Positions 42,940-50,841 are shown, numbered from the stretch's first letter. The stretch: DNA of 64,000 nucleotides from Methylobacterium sp. J-090 (GCF_022829345.1 NZ_JAKSXV010000066.1:1-64000), one strand, 5' to 3'. Translations and numbers: made by a program. The notes: generated by a model from the letters alone, not told the origin.

Positions 42940-44850
42940 ATGACCCCCGACCCCGCGCAAGCGGCGAGCGGCACGCCGCCCGCGCGCCCCGGCCTCGTCG
43001 CCACCTATCGCCGCCTGTGGCCCTACCTCTGGCCCTACGGCCGGCCCGACCTGCAGCGGCGGGTGTTCCTCGCGTTCGGCCTGCTGATCGTGGCGAAGTT
43101 CGTCACCATGGTCACCCCGTTCACGTTCAAGTGGGCGACGGACGCCCTGGTGGCGATGACCGACGCCAAGCCCGGCGCCGCGATCCCCACGGGATTGCTC
43201 GCCGCACCCATGCTCCTCATCGGGCTCTACGGCCTGTCGCGGATCGCCATGGCCGGGCTGACGCAGGTGCGCGACGGGCTGTTCGCCAAGGTGGCGATGC
43301 ACGCCGTGCGGCGCCTGGCCCTGCAGACCTTCGAGCACATGCACCGCCTGTCCCTGCGCTTCCACCTCGAGCGCAAGACCGGCGGCCTGACCCGGGTGCT
43401 GGAGCGCGGCCGCGGCGGCATCGAGGAGCTGTCGCGCCTGATGGTGCTGACCCTGGTGCCCACCATCGTCGAGTTCGTCCTCGTCATCGGCGTGCTGGCC
43501 TACGAGTTCGACTGGATCTACTCGGCCGTCGTGTTCCTGATGGTGGCGGCCTATCTCGGCTTCACCTGGAAGGCGACGCAGTGGCGCATCGAGATCCGGC
43601 GCCGGATGAACAACTCCGACACCGACGCCAACACCAAGGCGGTGGATTCGCTCCTGAACTTCGAGACGGTGAAGTATTTTGGCGCCGAGCGCCGCGAGGC
43701 CGAGCGCTACGACGCCTCCATGGCCAAGTACGAAAAGGCCTCGACCCAGACCTACGTCTCGCTGGCCGTCCTCAACGCCGGCCAGGCCGTGATCTTCACC
43801 ATCGGCATGACGGTGGTGATGTGGCTCGCAGCTAGAGACATCCTGGCCGGGCGCACCACCATCGGCGGGTTCGTGCTGGTCAACACCATGCTGATCCAGC
43901 TGTCGATGCCCCTCAACTTCATGGGCATGATCTACCGCGAGATCAAACAGGCGTTGATCGACATCGACGACATGTTCCTCATCCTCCACCGCAACCCCGA
44001 GATCGCCGACCGGCCGGACGCGAAAGTGCTCCAGGCCCGGGGCGGCACGGTGGAGTTCCGGGACGTGCGCTTCGCCTACGACCCCGCCCGGCCGATCCTG
44101 CGCGGCGTCTCCTTCACGGTGCCGGCGGGCCAGACGGTGGCCATCGTCGGCCCCTCGGGCGCCGGCAAGTCGACCCTGTCGCGGCTCCTGTTCCGGTTCT
44201 ACGAGCCGCAGGGCGGGCGCATCCTCATCGACGGCCAGGACATCGCCGGGGTCACCCAAGGGTCCCTGCGGACGGCCATCGGCATGGTCCCGCAGGACAC
44301 GGTGCTGTTCAACGACACCATCGGGTACAACATCCGGTACGGCTGCTGGGACGCCACGGACGCCCAGGTGCGCGAGGCCGCGTCCCTGGCCCAGATCGAC
44401 CGCTTCGTCTCCGCCCTGCCCGAGGGCTACGACACCCCCGTGGGCGAGCGCGGCCTGAAACTCTCCGGCGGCGAGAAGCAGCGCGTCGCCATCGCGCGCA
44501 CCATCCTCAAGGGGCCCCCGATCCTCGTCCTCGACGAGGCGACCTCGGCCCTCGACAGCTTCACCGAACGCGAAATCCAGGATGCCCTCGACAAGGTGTC
44601 TCGCGGCCGCACCACCCTCGTCATCGCCCACCGCCTCTCGACGGTGGTCAACGCCGACGAGATTCTGGTGTTGGACAAGGGGGTGATCGTCGAGCGTGGG
44701 ACGCACCAGAGCTTGCTGGATGCCGGCGGGGTCTATGCGTCGCTGTGGAGCCGGCAGCGGGAGGCCGATGCGGCATTGGCGGTTTTGCAGGGGGTGGAGG
44801 GGGAGCGGGGGCGTGTGGGGGTGGTGCGGGCTGTGGAGCCGGTGGAGTGA
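42940..44850 (+). CDS. ATM1-type ABC exporter (heavy metal / glutathione conjugate)
   Basis: A 636-residue half-transporter that works as a homodimer in the inner membrane. The six-helix transmembrane domain (~30-340) includes the ATM1 signatures [21 protein letters not shown] and [16 protein letters not shown], which form the glutathione-binding face. The nucleotide-binding domain (~375-610) has Walker [11 protein letters not shown]-loop [12 protein letters not shown], signature [16 protein letters not shown] and Walker [13 protein letters not shown] with the H-loop AHRLST. All are intact. Relatives export glutathione polysulfide or metal-glutathione complexes, which links to gshB. The last ~25 codons are G-rich with unusual codons, next to the accessory patch. 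Confidence 0.93.
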   Translation: MTPDPAQAASGTPPARPGLVATYRRLWPYLWPYGRPDLQRRVFLAFGLLIVAKFVTMVTPFTFKWATDALVAMTDAKPGAAIPTGLLAAPMLLIGLYGLSRIAMAGLTQVRDGLFAKVAMHAVRRLALQTFEHMHRLSLRFHLERKTGGLTRVLERGRGGIEELSRLMVLTLVPTIVEFVLVIGVLAYEFDWIYSAVVFLMVAAYLGFTWKATQWRIEIRRRMNNSDTDANTKAVDSLLNFETVKYFGAERREAERYDASMAKYEKASTQTYVSLAVLNAGQAVIFTIGMTVVMWLAARDILAGRTTIGGFVLVNTMLIQLSMPLNFMGMIYREIKQALIDIDDMFLILHRNPEIADRPDAKVLQARGGTVEFRDVRFAYDPARPILRGVSFTVPAGQTVAIVGPSGAGKSTLSRLLFRFYEPQGGRILIDGQDIAGVTQGSLRTAIGMVPQDTVLFNDTIGYNIRYGCWDATDAQVREAASLAQIDRFVSALPEGYDTPVGERGLKLSGGEKQRVAIARTILKGPPILVLDEATSALDSFTEREIQDALDKVSRGRTTLVIAHRLSTVVNADEILVLDKGVIVERGTHQSLLDAGGVYASLWSRQREADAALAVLQGVEGERGRVGVVRAVEPVE

Positions 44851-45193
44851 AAGCGTTTCTCCCTCGCTGGCTCGTACAGTCCTCTGTCACTTCGGCGGCT
44901 GAAAAGTGAAGCTTTGACGCGTCACGTGGATCTTGGAGCCGCATCAGGCTGCAGCGACTAAGATTTCTGTCGTTGATTGAAAATCTTAATCTGCGATGCT
45001 TCGCTTCCAGGCGGAAACCCAGCAAAGCAGACGTCGCCTTCGTGCCTACTCACGTCTCATTGCGGACGTTCGTTATTGCTTTGGGCGCACTGTCTGAGTC
45101 AGTATGGCTCTGATCACCGCGTCTCGATGTAGAGGCTTGTCGCTCACGAGAGCGCGCGAGCCGCTGAGACCAAGCCAGCAAAGATAGCGCGCG
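44851..45193. other. Intergenic region at the edge of the low-GC patch
   Basis: Base composition drops sharply after about 44850. The 343 bases contain only short open frames without coding character. No tRNA, inverted terminal repeat or transposase fragment could be recognised. The region marks the left boundary of the accessory patch. Confidence 0.5.
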
Positions 45194-45922
45194 TCATGAG
45201 GCGAACTTATCGAACACATTGAGGAGTAGCATCTCGATGTGTGCCGCGACCGAGTTAGCACCAACTTTCAGACTGTTTGGGTGGCCACAGCCGTTTCGCA
45301 GGTTTAAGCCAGCCACGAGTTGCGTCTTCACGTTCTTGCCAACCATCCCGATGGCCGCGATCCGGTCAAGGAAGTCGACTTCCTTCATGCGCCCTAGGTC
45401 GTCCGTAGTCGCCGCGACCTTCCACTTCCCATCCACCTTCTTCGCCTCGGTGTTGAAGGCTGACAAATGATTAGCCACTACCTCGTTGTGCAGTACGCCG
45501 ACGGCGGCTAGCCACGACATGACGATGGCCGAGCGATAGAGGGCCGCTTCATGGCATTGGATGGCCTCGGCCACAAAGGCGCGCGTTGTGTCGTCCTTGA
45601 TTAAGGCCAAATGCTTGCGTAAGTCCTGGGCGACCTTCGCGGCGGCGGGCGAGAGCTTGCTAACACCAAGTTCTTCGAGCCGCGCATGGCCCTTTTCTGA
45701 CACCTCATAGCCGCAGGGCATCCTGAGAGTTGTGCCCTTCGCCTTCGTCAGGATATCAGCGATGTTCCATGTCTTAATACTGCAGCCGGCTTCCTCCGCC
45801 CGCGCCATGATGGCGGGATTCTTCACCGGCTGGTCGAGGCTTGCGATAACCAGAAGAACCTTGTCGGCCCGGGATAGGCCGTCGCGCTGAAGGGCAAGCT
45901 TGAGATCGTCAGGAATGAGCAA
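45194..45922 (-). CDS. Putative HEPN-domain ribonuclease (effector of two-gene cassette)
   Basis: A 242-residue protein of lower GC than the surrounding chromosome. Residues ~5-85 look like a winged-helix fold. Residues ~90-240 are helical. Near the C-terminus NLRNGCGHPNSLKVG places R209-N210-x3-H214, which matches the R-x4-6-H catalytic motif of HEPN ribonucleases; the helix that follows (AAHIEMLLLNVFDKF) also fits a HEPN fold. Such domains cut RNA in toxin-antitoxin and abortive-infection systems. No named family was recognised. The TTG start at 45922 overlaps the upstream gene by 14 bases and follows GAAGGTC. The function is inferred from the motif and from gene pairing only. Confidence 0.6.
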   Translation of the reverse strand: MLIPDDLKLALQRDGLSRADKVLLVIASLDQPVKNPAIMARAEEAGCSIKTWNIADILTKAKGTTLRMPCGYEVSEKGHARLEELGVSKLSPAAAKVAQDLRKHLALIKDDTTRAFVAEAIQCHEAALYRSAIVMSWLAAVGVLHNEVVANHLSAFNTEAKKVDGKWKVAATTDDLGRMKEVDFLDRIAAIGMVGKNVKTQLVAGLNLRNGCGHPNSLKVGANSVAAHIEMLLLNVFDKFAS

Positions 45923-46412
45923 GTTTGACCTTCAAGCGCGCTAGTTCGTTCGCAGACAGGGACATCTGATCGCCCGTCATCGTCATGAGAATCTTCCCAG
46001 AGACGAGCCGATTCAGGGTCGAGCTAAGATTCCAACTCATGCTCTGATTATAGTATCCATTATCTTGCTGCATGTCGGTAAGTAGCTCCTTGCGGGTGAA
46101 GCTCTTTCGACCTTGGCATAATTGGAGGTGAGCGGCGGCAGCCACCGCGAGATCCCTCGCGGACTTGCATTCGAGCCGAGCTGAGACTGTCTGCGCCGAG
46201 AGGTTGGCAATTTCGGCGAGAACGTCCCCGTCACCGTCTCCGTTCTCTAGCTCGTTAATCGGTGCTAGGGCGTCGAAGGTGCCGGGAGGCGCGGCACCGG
46301 TCAACGACTCGATATGGCTAAAGAGGTCCTTCACGGCCTCGTTGTCGTAGACGGCGTCGCCTTCATACTCGAACTCGATGTGACCCATCTTAATTTTGAG
46401 CTTGGTCGGCAT
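45909..46412 (-). CDS. Upstream partner of the HEPN protein, winged-helix-like C-terminus
   Basis: A 167-residue protein. The N-terminal ~45 residues look like a small beta-rich segment (KLKIKMGHIEFEYEGDAVYDN). A Pro/Gly linker follows, then a helical section (LSAQTVSARLECKSARDLAVAAAAHL). Residues ~100-160 (KSFTRKELLTDMQQDNGYYN to LSANELARLKVKL) look like a winged helix with a helix-turn-strand. It has no catalytic motif. The ATG at 46412 follows AGGAG; a GTG two codons earlier is less well placed. It overlaps the HEPN gene by 14 bases, so the two are made together. It may be an antitoxin, sensor or targeting subunit. Confidence 0.6.
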   Translation of the reverse strand: MPTKLKIKMGHIEFEYEGDAVYDNEAVKDLFSHIESLTGAAPPGTFDALAPINELENGDGDGDVLAEIANLSAQTVSARLECKSARDLAVAAAAHLQLCQGRKSFTRKELLTDMQQDNGYYNQSMSWNLSSTLNRLVSGKILMTMTGDQMSLSANELARLKVKLAHS

Positions 46413-46541
46413 TGTCACTCCTACGACGCGAAGGGTAGCAAAGAAACACGCTTGGATGGAGTGGCGGCGAAGCTTGCGCCTGAAGTTGCTGTGGATGGGC
46501 AGACAGTTGAGAGTGGAGCCATCAACCGAAAGGAGCCCGGG

Positions 46542-46697
46542 TTAGTCGGCCCCTGGGTGCTTCTCGCGGTAGACGTTGAGGAAAGTCTCGACGCGGCCGC
46601 TGATGGCCAGCGACGCGTCGTGCGCGTCCAGAGGCTGGTAATCTCGGCGCTCGGAGTGCGGTGGACATTCTCGGTAAGTTGCGCGGTGGTGCTCATC
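46542..46697 (-). pseudogene. Possible remnant of a small protein gene
   Basis: On the minus strand an ATG at 46697 with a fair ribosome-binding site (CGGAAG) begins MSTTAQLTENVHRTPSAEI. In the neighbouring frame a protein-like tail RDYQPLDAHDASLAISGRV to the stop at 46542 (ending REKHPGAD) follows on directly. The two pieces would make one plausible ~50-residue protein if a single-base frameshift lay near 46650. It could be a decayed gene, or just a chance reading of the second frame. The family is not recognised. Confidence 0.3.
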
Positions 46698-46722
46698 TTC
46701 CGAATGCCGCCCTGCTCCCTTC

Positions 46723-46749
46723 CTGTCAAAGACAGATCTCGTGCATAAT
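46723..46749 (+). promoter_or_regulatory. Promoter with embedded operator for the toxin-antitoxin pair
   Basis: CTGTC-AAA-GACAG (46723-46735) is a perfect inverted repeat. A CATAAT -10-like element follows at 46744-46749. The predicted start falls near the ATG at 46756, so the message may be leaderless. Toxin-antitoxin operons are usually autorepressed at a palindrome in this position. Confidence 0.45.
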
Positions 46750-46755
46750 ACCCAC

Positions 46756-46989
46756 ATGACCGAGCTTCTGGATCAAGCCGTCGCGCGCGTCCGCGCCCTC
46801 CCGCCCGAAACACAGGACGCGTTCGCCCGCGTCCTGCTGAGGCTCGCGGGCGACGAGGACGACCAGGCCGTCTATCAACTCACGCCGGCGGAAGCGGCGT
46901 CCCTCGCCAAGTCCCTCGAACAGGCCGAACGCAGCGAGTTCGCGAGCGACGAGGAGGTGCGGGCCGTCTGGGCGAAGCACGGCCTTTGA
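46756..46989 (+). CDS. Antitoxin of a ParE/RelE-type toxin-antitoxin pair
   Basis: A 77-residue acidic protein. The N-terminal helices (LLDQAVARVRALPPETQDAFARVLLRLAG) and the downstream YQLTPAEAASLAKSLEQAERSEFASDEEVRAVWAKHGL match small antitoxins paired with ParE/RelE toxins, whose C-terminal helix wraps the toxin. The end EEVRAVWAKHGL is very common in this antitoxin group. The ATG at 46756 is used; a GTG five codons upstream is possible. The last four bases overlap the toxin gene (TTGA). No plasmid genes lie nearby, so the pair is chromosomal. Confidence 0.8.
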   Translation: MTELLDQAVARVRALPPETQDAFARVLLRLAGDEDDQAVYQLTPAEAASLAKSLEQAERSEFASDEEVRAVWAKHGL

Positions 46990-47279
46990 GGCTGCGCTAC
47001 ACCCCGGAGGCGGTGGCCGAACTCGCCGGCGTCCTCGACGGGATCGCGGACCAGTCGCCACAGGGCGCGCGTCGCGTCCGGTCGCGCATCCTGAAGACGA
47101 TCGATCTTCTCACCGAGCATCCCCACAGCGGCCAGCGTACGAGCCATCCGACGCTGCGGCGCATCGTGGTGCGGCCCTATCCCTACCTGATCTTTAACCG
47201 CGTCACCGACGCGGAGCTGATCGTCATCGGTGTCCGCCATGCCGCCCGTGACCCCGCCTCCATGCCGGATGCGTCCTGA
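46986..47279 (+). CDS. ParE/RelE superfamily toxin
   Basis: A 97-residue basic toxin. The pattern LRYTPEAVAELAGVLDGIA, RVRSRILKTIDLLTEHPHSGQ, LRRIVVRPYPYLIFNRVTDAELIVIGVRHAARDP matches the ParE fold, with the conserved R-x-x-x-P-Y-x-Y strand and a final VRHAARDP strand. ParE members poison DNA gyrase, whereas RelE members cut mRNA on the ribosome. The RelE catalytic residues are not clear here, so ParE-like action is more likely. Translation starts at TTG, overlapping the antitoxin stop as TTGA, which couples the two. Confidence 0.85.
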   Translation: MRLRYTPEAVAELAGVLDGIADQSPQGARRVRSRILKTIDLLTEHPHSGQRTSHPTLRRIVVRPYPYLIFNRVTDAELIVIGVRHAARDPASMPDAS

Positions 47280-47346
47280 CGCGGAACGGCTGCACGCGCG
47301 GGGCGACTGACAGCGGGAGTGGCAAGGTCCGAACGCTCGTGCGGCC

Positions 47347-47613
47347 TCAAGACTGCTTGTCGGCTTGCGCGATATCGAAATTGTCCTGCATCCGCATCAG
47401 CGTGTCCCTCGATACGCCGAACGCCTTTTCGAGGCGCAGGGCCATGTCCGGCGACAAGGCGGCTCGTTCGTTGACCAGATCGAGCAGGGCCGGGTGGGGC
47501 ACCCCGAGGGCAACGGCGGCATCCCTCAGCGACAGGTTGAGGTTCTCCGTGAGTTCGCGGACGAATCCGCCCGGATGGGCCGGGTTCTTCATCCGGATTC
47601 CGTGATCGGTCAC
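47347..47613 (-). CDS. HigA-type antitoxin (XRE family), without adjacent HigB
   Basis: An 88-residue helix-turn-helix protein. KNPAHPGGFVRELTENLNLSLRDAAVALGVPHPALLDLVNERAALSPDMALRLEKAFGVS is the HigA pattern. The GTG start at 47613 is preferred because AAGGAGG sits eight bases before it; the internal ATG at 47592 has nothing comparable. HigB toxin genes normally lie directly upstream of higA on the same strand, but that space (47614-47943) holds only a dispersed repeat. It is therefore an orphan antitoxin, which might act as a plain repressor or neutralise a toxin elsewhere. Confidence 0.82.
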   Translation of the reverse strand: MTDHGIRMKNPAHPGGFVRELTENLNLSLRDAAVALGVPHPALLDLVNERAALSPDMALRLEKAFGVSRDTLMRMQDNFDIAQADKQS

Positions 47614-47943
47614 TGTGTCTCCCTCCTTCGCTGAGCGCAGTCCTCCTGCCGAAGCCAGTGTTCGCATCGTGCCGAGCGGTCGCAACCGGCTCCCTCTCCT
47701 GAAAGGAGAGGGTTGGGGTGAGGTGTGGGACCTATTCGGAGAGTTCGCACACCTCACCCTGTCCCTCTCCTTCCAGGAGAGGGGACCCGCGCTCGACCGC
47801 ATCCTGTCTGGTGGCGTCGTCTCGCTGCCGCCCCGACCTAACTGCAAAACCCCCCAAAGGTTGACGCGCCCCTCTCGCCCTGCCATCGCGCGGAGTCCGG
47901 ATTCCCGTTCGCGCCCGTGCAGGGCCACGATCTGAAAGACCGC
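47614..47943. repeat. Dispersed GC-rich palindromic repeat element (copy A) and flanks
   Basis: Bases ~47690-47787 form an element with outer CCCTCTCCT/AGGAGAGGG motifs at both ends and a GGGGTGAGGTGTG...CACACCTCACCC core inverted repeat. Related copies are at 51591-51704, 52822-52856 and 56957-57107. It fills the place where a higB gene would be expected. No gene is supported in the region. Confidence 0.7.
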
Positions 47944-48654
47944 ATGTCCGACCTCCTCGAGACGATTCGCCGAACCCTCGTGCCGATCCACAAGGAGGGC
48001 TATCCGTTCATCCTCATCGGCATCGTGCTGACGGTGATCGGCGGGTACTTCGCCCAGTTCCTCGGCTGGATTTTTCTGATCCTCACCCTGTGGGTCTGCT
48101 ACTTCTTTCGCGATCCGGAGCGCGTCACGCCGGTGGGCGACGGCCTCGTGGTGTCGCCGGCCGATGGGCGGGTGAACCTCATCTCCACCGTGCTGCCGCC
48201 GCCGGAGCTCGACCTGCCCCAGGAGCCGATGCTGCGCATCTCGGTGTTCATGAACGTGTTCGACTGCCACGTGAACCGCGTGCCGGTGACGGGCCGGATC
48301 GGGCAGATCCACTACACCCCCGGCCTGTTCCTCAACGCCGAGCTCGACAAGGCCAGCGACGACAACGAGCGCAACGGCCTCGTGATGGAGACGACCCACG
48401 CGGGCGCGCCGCTCCGCATCGGCGTCGTGCAGATCGCCGGGCTGGTGGCCCGCCGCATCGTTGGCTGGGTCCACGCCAACGACACGTTGAGCGTCGGCGA
48501 GCGCTTCGGCCTCATCCGCTTCGGCTCGCGGGTCGACGTCTACCTGCCGGTCGGCACCCGCGTCCTCGTCGGCCTCGGCCAGAAGGCGGTGGCGGGCGAG
48601 ACCGTGCTCGCCGACCTCGCCGGCGGGCCCGAGCGCACGTTCCGCCGCATCTGA
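47944..48654 (+). CDS. psd: Phosphatidylserine decarboxylase proenzyme
   Basis: A 236-residue inner-membrane pyruvoyl enzyme that makes phosphatidylethanolamine from phosphatidylserine. Two hydrophobic segments (about 20-50) anchor the N-terminus. [38 protein letters not shown] and [14 protein letters not shown] are family motifs. The self-cleavage site appears as FGS (Gly194-Ser195), in place of the LGST motif; the serine becomes the pyruvoyl group of the short alpha chain. This short form is usual in alphaproteobacteria. The ATG at 47944 follows GAAAGA. pssA starts four bases after the stop, so substrate-making and substrate-using enzymes are coexpressed. Confidence 0.96.
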   Translation: MSDLLETIRRTLVPIHKEGYPFILIGIVLTVIGGYFAQFLGWIFLILTLWVCYFFRDPERVTPVGDGLVVSPADGRVNLISTVLPPPELDLPQEPMLRISVFMNVFDCHVNRVPVTGRIGQIHYTPGLFLNAELDKASDDNERNGLVMETTHAGAPLRIGVVQIAGLVARRIVGWVHANDTLSVGERFGLIRFGSRVDVYLPVGTRVLVGLGQKAVAGETVLADLAGGPERTFRRI

Positions 48655-48657
48655 GGG

Positions 48658-49542
48658 ATGAGCATGGACGATCTGTTCCCGCCCTTCGCCCCCGACGCCA
48701 ACGAGCCGCGGCCGCGCCGGTTCAAGCCGGTGCCGTTCCGGATGATCGCGCCCAACATGATCACCCTGATGGCCCTGTGCCTCGGGTTGACCGCCATCCG
48801 CCTCGCCTTCGAGGGCAAGTTCGAGCCCGCCGTCATCGCCATCGTGGCCGCCGCCTTCCTCGACGGCATCGACGGGCGCGTGGCGCGGATGCTCAAAGGG
48901 ACCTCGCGCTTCGGGGCCGAACTCGATTCCCTCGCCGACTTCGTCAATTTCGGCTGCGCCCCGGCGCTGATCCTCTACGGCTTCGCCCTCAAGGAGCTGA
49001 AATCGGTGGGCTGGATCGTCGCCCTCATCTTCGCCATCGCCATGGCCCTGCGCCTCGCCCGCTTCAACGCCATGCTGGACGATCCCAACCGCCCGGCCTG
49101 GAAGAAGGACTTCTTCGTCGGCATGCCCGCACCCGCCGGGGCGCTGACGGTGCTGCTGCCCCTCTACCTGCACTTCCTCGGCCTGCCCCTGGAGCGCTGG
49201 GCCGCTCCGGTGGTGCTCGGCTACATGCTGTGCATCGCCCTCCTCGTCGTCTCCACGGTGCCGACGTTTTCCGGCAAGACCGTGGGCAAGCGGGTGCCGC
49301 GGGAGGCCGTGCTGCCGATCTTCCTCGTGGGGGTGGCCGCCTTCGGGCTGCTGATCTCGTTCCCGTTCGAGGCCATGGTGGCGCTCGCCCTCGGCTACCT
49401 CGTCACCCTGCCCATCGGCGCGGCGCAGTACCGCCGCCGGGCCAAGGCCGAGGCGCGGGCGGCCGCCTCACTCCCCGCGCCCGTAATGCCCGACGACCGC
49501 GACCCCGGCGGCTCCGAGCGCGATCGCGCCGTGGACAGCTGA
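48658..49542 (+). CDS. pssA: CDP-diacylglycerol-serine O-phosphatidyltransferase
   Basis: A 294-residue integral membrane enzyme of the CDP-alcohol phosphatidyltransferase superfamily. It makes phosphatidylserine, the substrate for Psd. The catalytic signature DG-x2-AR-x8-G-x3-D-x3-D is met by DGIDGRVARMLKGTSRFGAELDSLAD. Several hydrophobic helices follow, and the C-terminus is charged (RRRAKAEARAAAS). This is the eukaryote-like, bitopic-free form (type II) found in alphaproteobacteria and Gram-positives, unlike the E. coli enzyme. A second ATG six bases on is possible. Confidence 0.95.
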   Translation: MSMDDLFPPFAPDANEPRPRRFKPVPFRMIAPNMITLMALCLGLTAIRLAFEGKFEPAVIAIVAAAFLDGIDGRVARMLKGTSRFGAELDSLADFVNFGCAPALILYGFALKELKSVGWIVALIFAIAMALRLARFNAMLDDPNRPAWKKDFFVGMPAPAGALTVLLPLYLHFLGLPLERWAAPVVLGYMLCIALLVVSTVPTFSGKTVGKRVPREAVLPIFLVGVAAFGLLISFPFEAMVALALGYLVTLPIGAAQYRRRAKAEARAAASLPAPVMPDDRDPGGSERDRAVDS

Positions 49543-49611
49543 CCGCATCGCCTGTTGCATCGCAACAGTATCGCCTAGTCTTCGCGCGACGAATCAGGCG
49601 CGGAGACCACG

Positions 49612-50055
49612 ATGCTCGAAGAATTTAAAAAGTTCGCCCTGCGCGGCAACGTGGTCGATCTCGCCGTCGGTGTGATCATCGGCGCGGCCTTCGGCGCCAT
49701 CGTCACCTCGGCGGTGCAGGACGTCTTCATGCCGATGATCGGCGCCATCACGGGCGGCCTCGATTTTTCGAACTACTACATCGCCCTGTCGTCGAGCGTG
49801 CAGAAGGGCGCCGCCTATGCCGACGCGAAGAAGCAGGGCGCGGTGATCGGCTACGGCCAGTTCCTCACGGTGGCGATCAACTTCATGATCGTCGCCTTCG
49901 TGCTGTTCCTCGTGATCCGGGCCATGAACCGCCTCGTCAGCCGCGAGGAGGCCAAGCCCGCCCCCGAGGTGCCGGCCGACGTGAAGGTGCTCATCGAGAT
50001 CCGCGACCTCCTGGCGACGAAGCCGTCCGCTCCGGTCAGCGCGCCTTCCCGGTAA
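49612..50055 (+). CDS. mscL: Large-conductance mechanosensitive channel
   Basis: A 147-residue channel that opens under membrane tension to release osmolytes and save cells from hypo-osmotic burst. The cytoplasmic N-terminal helix [31 protein letters not shown] carries the [14 protein letters not shown] signature of the gate. A periplasmic loop and the second helix ([25 protein letters not shown]) follow, with a C-terminal helical bundle. All are normal. Its 3' end overlaps the NepR-like gene by 20 bases on the other strand. Confidence 0.97.
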   Translation: MLEEFKKFALRGNVVDLAVGVIIGAAFGAIVTSAVQDVFMPMIGAITGGLDFSNYYIALSSSVQKGAAYADAKKQGAVIGYGQFLTVAINFMIVAFVLFLVIRAMNRLVSREEAKPAPEVPADVKVLIEIRDLLATKPSAPVSAPSR

Positions 50056-50287
50056 GATCCTCGACGAGGCCGTCCAGCGCCTGCTCGACGGCGCCCGTGC
50101 CCTCCTCGTGGGTCTTCAGCCGCACTTCGAGGCGCTTGAGCTGGGGCCCGAACGCCGCCGGCGTCACCGGGTCGCCGAGATATTCCGGCGCGGCCTCGTC
50201 CGTGGTGAAGACCGAGCGCAGCTGCTGGCCGAGGTGGTCGCGCACCGGCTCCGGCAGGGCCGCGTCGGGCAGGGGGTGGTCGCTCAC
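50036..50287 (-). CDS. Small NepR-like protein (predicted anti-sigma factor)
   Basis: An 83-residue protein with the two-helix layout of NepR anti-sigma factors: [15 protein letters not shown] (residues ~15-29), a Pro-rich linker, then [18 protein letters not shown] (~46-63). In NepR the matching helices (IGxxLRxxYD and RFxxLLxxLE) clamp EcfG or phosphorylated PhyR. The match is weaker than in the fusion protein at 51.9 kb: YD is replaced by FT and the linker is longer. The GTG start at 50287 follows GGGAG. A near-consensus EcfG promoter (GCAAC-N17-CGTT) precedes it. If it is a real NepR paralogue it would tune the stress response; an unrelated helical protein cannot be excluded. Confidence 0.55.
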   Translation of the reverse strand: MSDHPLPDAALPEPVRDHLGQQLRSVFTTDEAAPEYLGDPVTPAAFGPQLKRLEVRLKTHEEGTGAVEQALDGLVEDLTGKAR

Positions 50288-50320
50288 GGTGACATCTCCC
50301 GATCATCTTGCAGACGAGGC

Positions 50321-50346
50321 AACGATCCGGCCGGGGCAAGTGTTGC
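50321..50346 (-). promoter_or_regulatory. Near-consensus sigma-EcfG promoter ahead of the NepR-like gene
   Basis: On the minus strand GCAAC (50346-50342) and CGTT (50324-50321) are separated by 17 bases. This matches GGAAC-N17-CGTT except at one base of the -35 box. The -10 box ends 34 bases before the GTG start. Feedback by an anti-sigma factor under its own sigma factor would be typical of this circuit. Confidence 0.5.
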
Positions 50347-50382
50347 GCCGGTGCCGACAAATGATCGCTCGCGCCATAAGAA

Positions 50383-50406
50383 AAAGCCCCCGTCGCCGGG
50401 GGCTTT
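50383..50406 (-). terminator. Rho-independent terminator of the DUF1236 gene
   Basis: On the minus strand nine-base arms (AAAGCCCCC/GGGGGCTTT at 50383-50391 and 50398-50406) with GC-rich centres run into a T-rich tail. It lies 25 bases after the stop of the DUF1236 gene and separates it from the NepR-like gene. Confidence 0.8.
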
Positions 50407-50430
50407 CTCGAAGTCCGAGGCTAAGTGGGA

Positions 50431-50841
50431 TCAGTCGATGACTTCGACGATCCGGCGGCTGCGATCGACGAGGACCGGACGGTCGTTGACGATGGTGTAG
50501 CGCGAGTCGCGGGCGTTGTACTCGTCCGGCACGTCGTAATAGGTCACGCCGGCGCTCGGCAGCACGGTGCCGACGCGGACATCGCCGTCATAGGCGTAGG
50601 ACGAGCGGCGCTCGCGGGTGACGTACTGGCGGAAGCGCGGACGGTCGTCGATGCCGAGGATGCCGCCCACGGTGCCGGTGGCCGCACCGACGGCGCCGCC
50701 GACGATGGCCCCGATGGGGCCGCCCACATCGGCCCCGTCCTGGGCGCCGCGCTCGGCCCCGCGCACGAGGCCCTGGGCCTGTGCGGCCACCGGCAGGCTG
50801 AGGGCGAGGGCCGAGGCGGCCAGAAGGATCTTGAGGTTCAT
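50431..50841 (-). CDS. DUF1236 domain exported protein
   Basis: A 136-residue periplasmic protein. It has a signal peptide (about 1-22, cleavage after AQAQ). A Gly-rich segment follows (GGPIGAIVGGAVGAATGTVGG), which is glycine-zipper-like and might insert into or cross a membrane. The C-terminal DUF1236 domain (~75-136) reads VRVGTVLPSAGVTYYDVPDEY and YTIVNDRPVLVDRSRRIVEVID. This domain is common in Hyphomicrobiales, often in several copies, and has no known function. Here it has its own terminator downstream and a 312-base divergent region upstream. Confidence 0.85.
   Translation of the reverse strand: MNLKILLAASALALSLPVAAQAQGLVRGAERGAQDGADVGGPIGAIVGGAVGAATGTVGGILGIDDRPRFRQYVTRERRSSYAYDGDVRVGTVLPSAGVTYYDVPDEYNARDSRYTIVNDRPVLVDRSRRIVEVID

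Larger units (their letters stand above)
46413..46755. other. Intergenic region between the HEPN cassette and the toxin-antitoxin pair
   Basis: The region holds the possible broken small gene on the minus strand (46542-46697) and the toxin-antitoxin promoter and operator at its right end. The 46420-46540 stretch appears to be leader of the HEPN cassette. No other feature is seen. Confidence 0.45.

Noticed and set aside
45073-45264. A 63-residue minus-strand frame overlapping the end of the HEPN gene
   Set aside because: It overlaps the better supported HEPN frame and has no coding character.
47615-47935. A 106-residue plus-strand frame before psd
   Set aside because: It is translated from the dispersed palindromic repeat and has no family or start signal.
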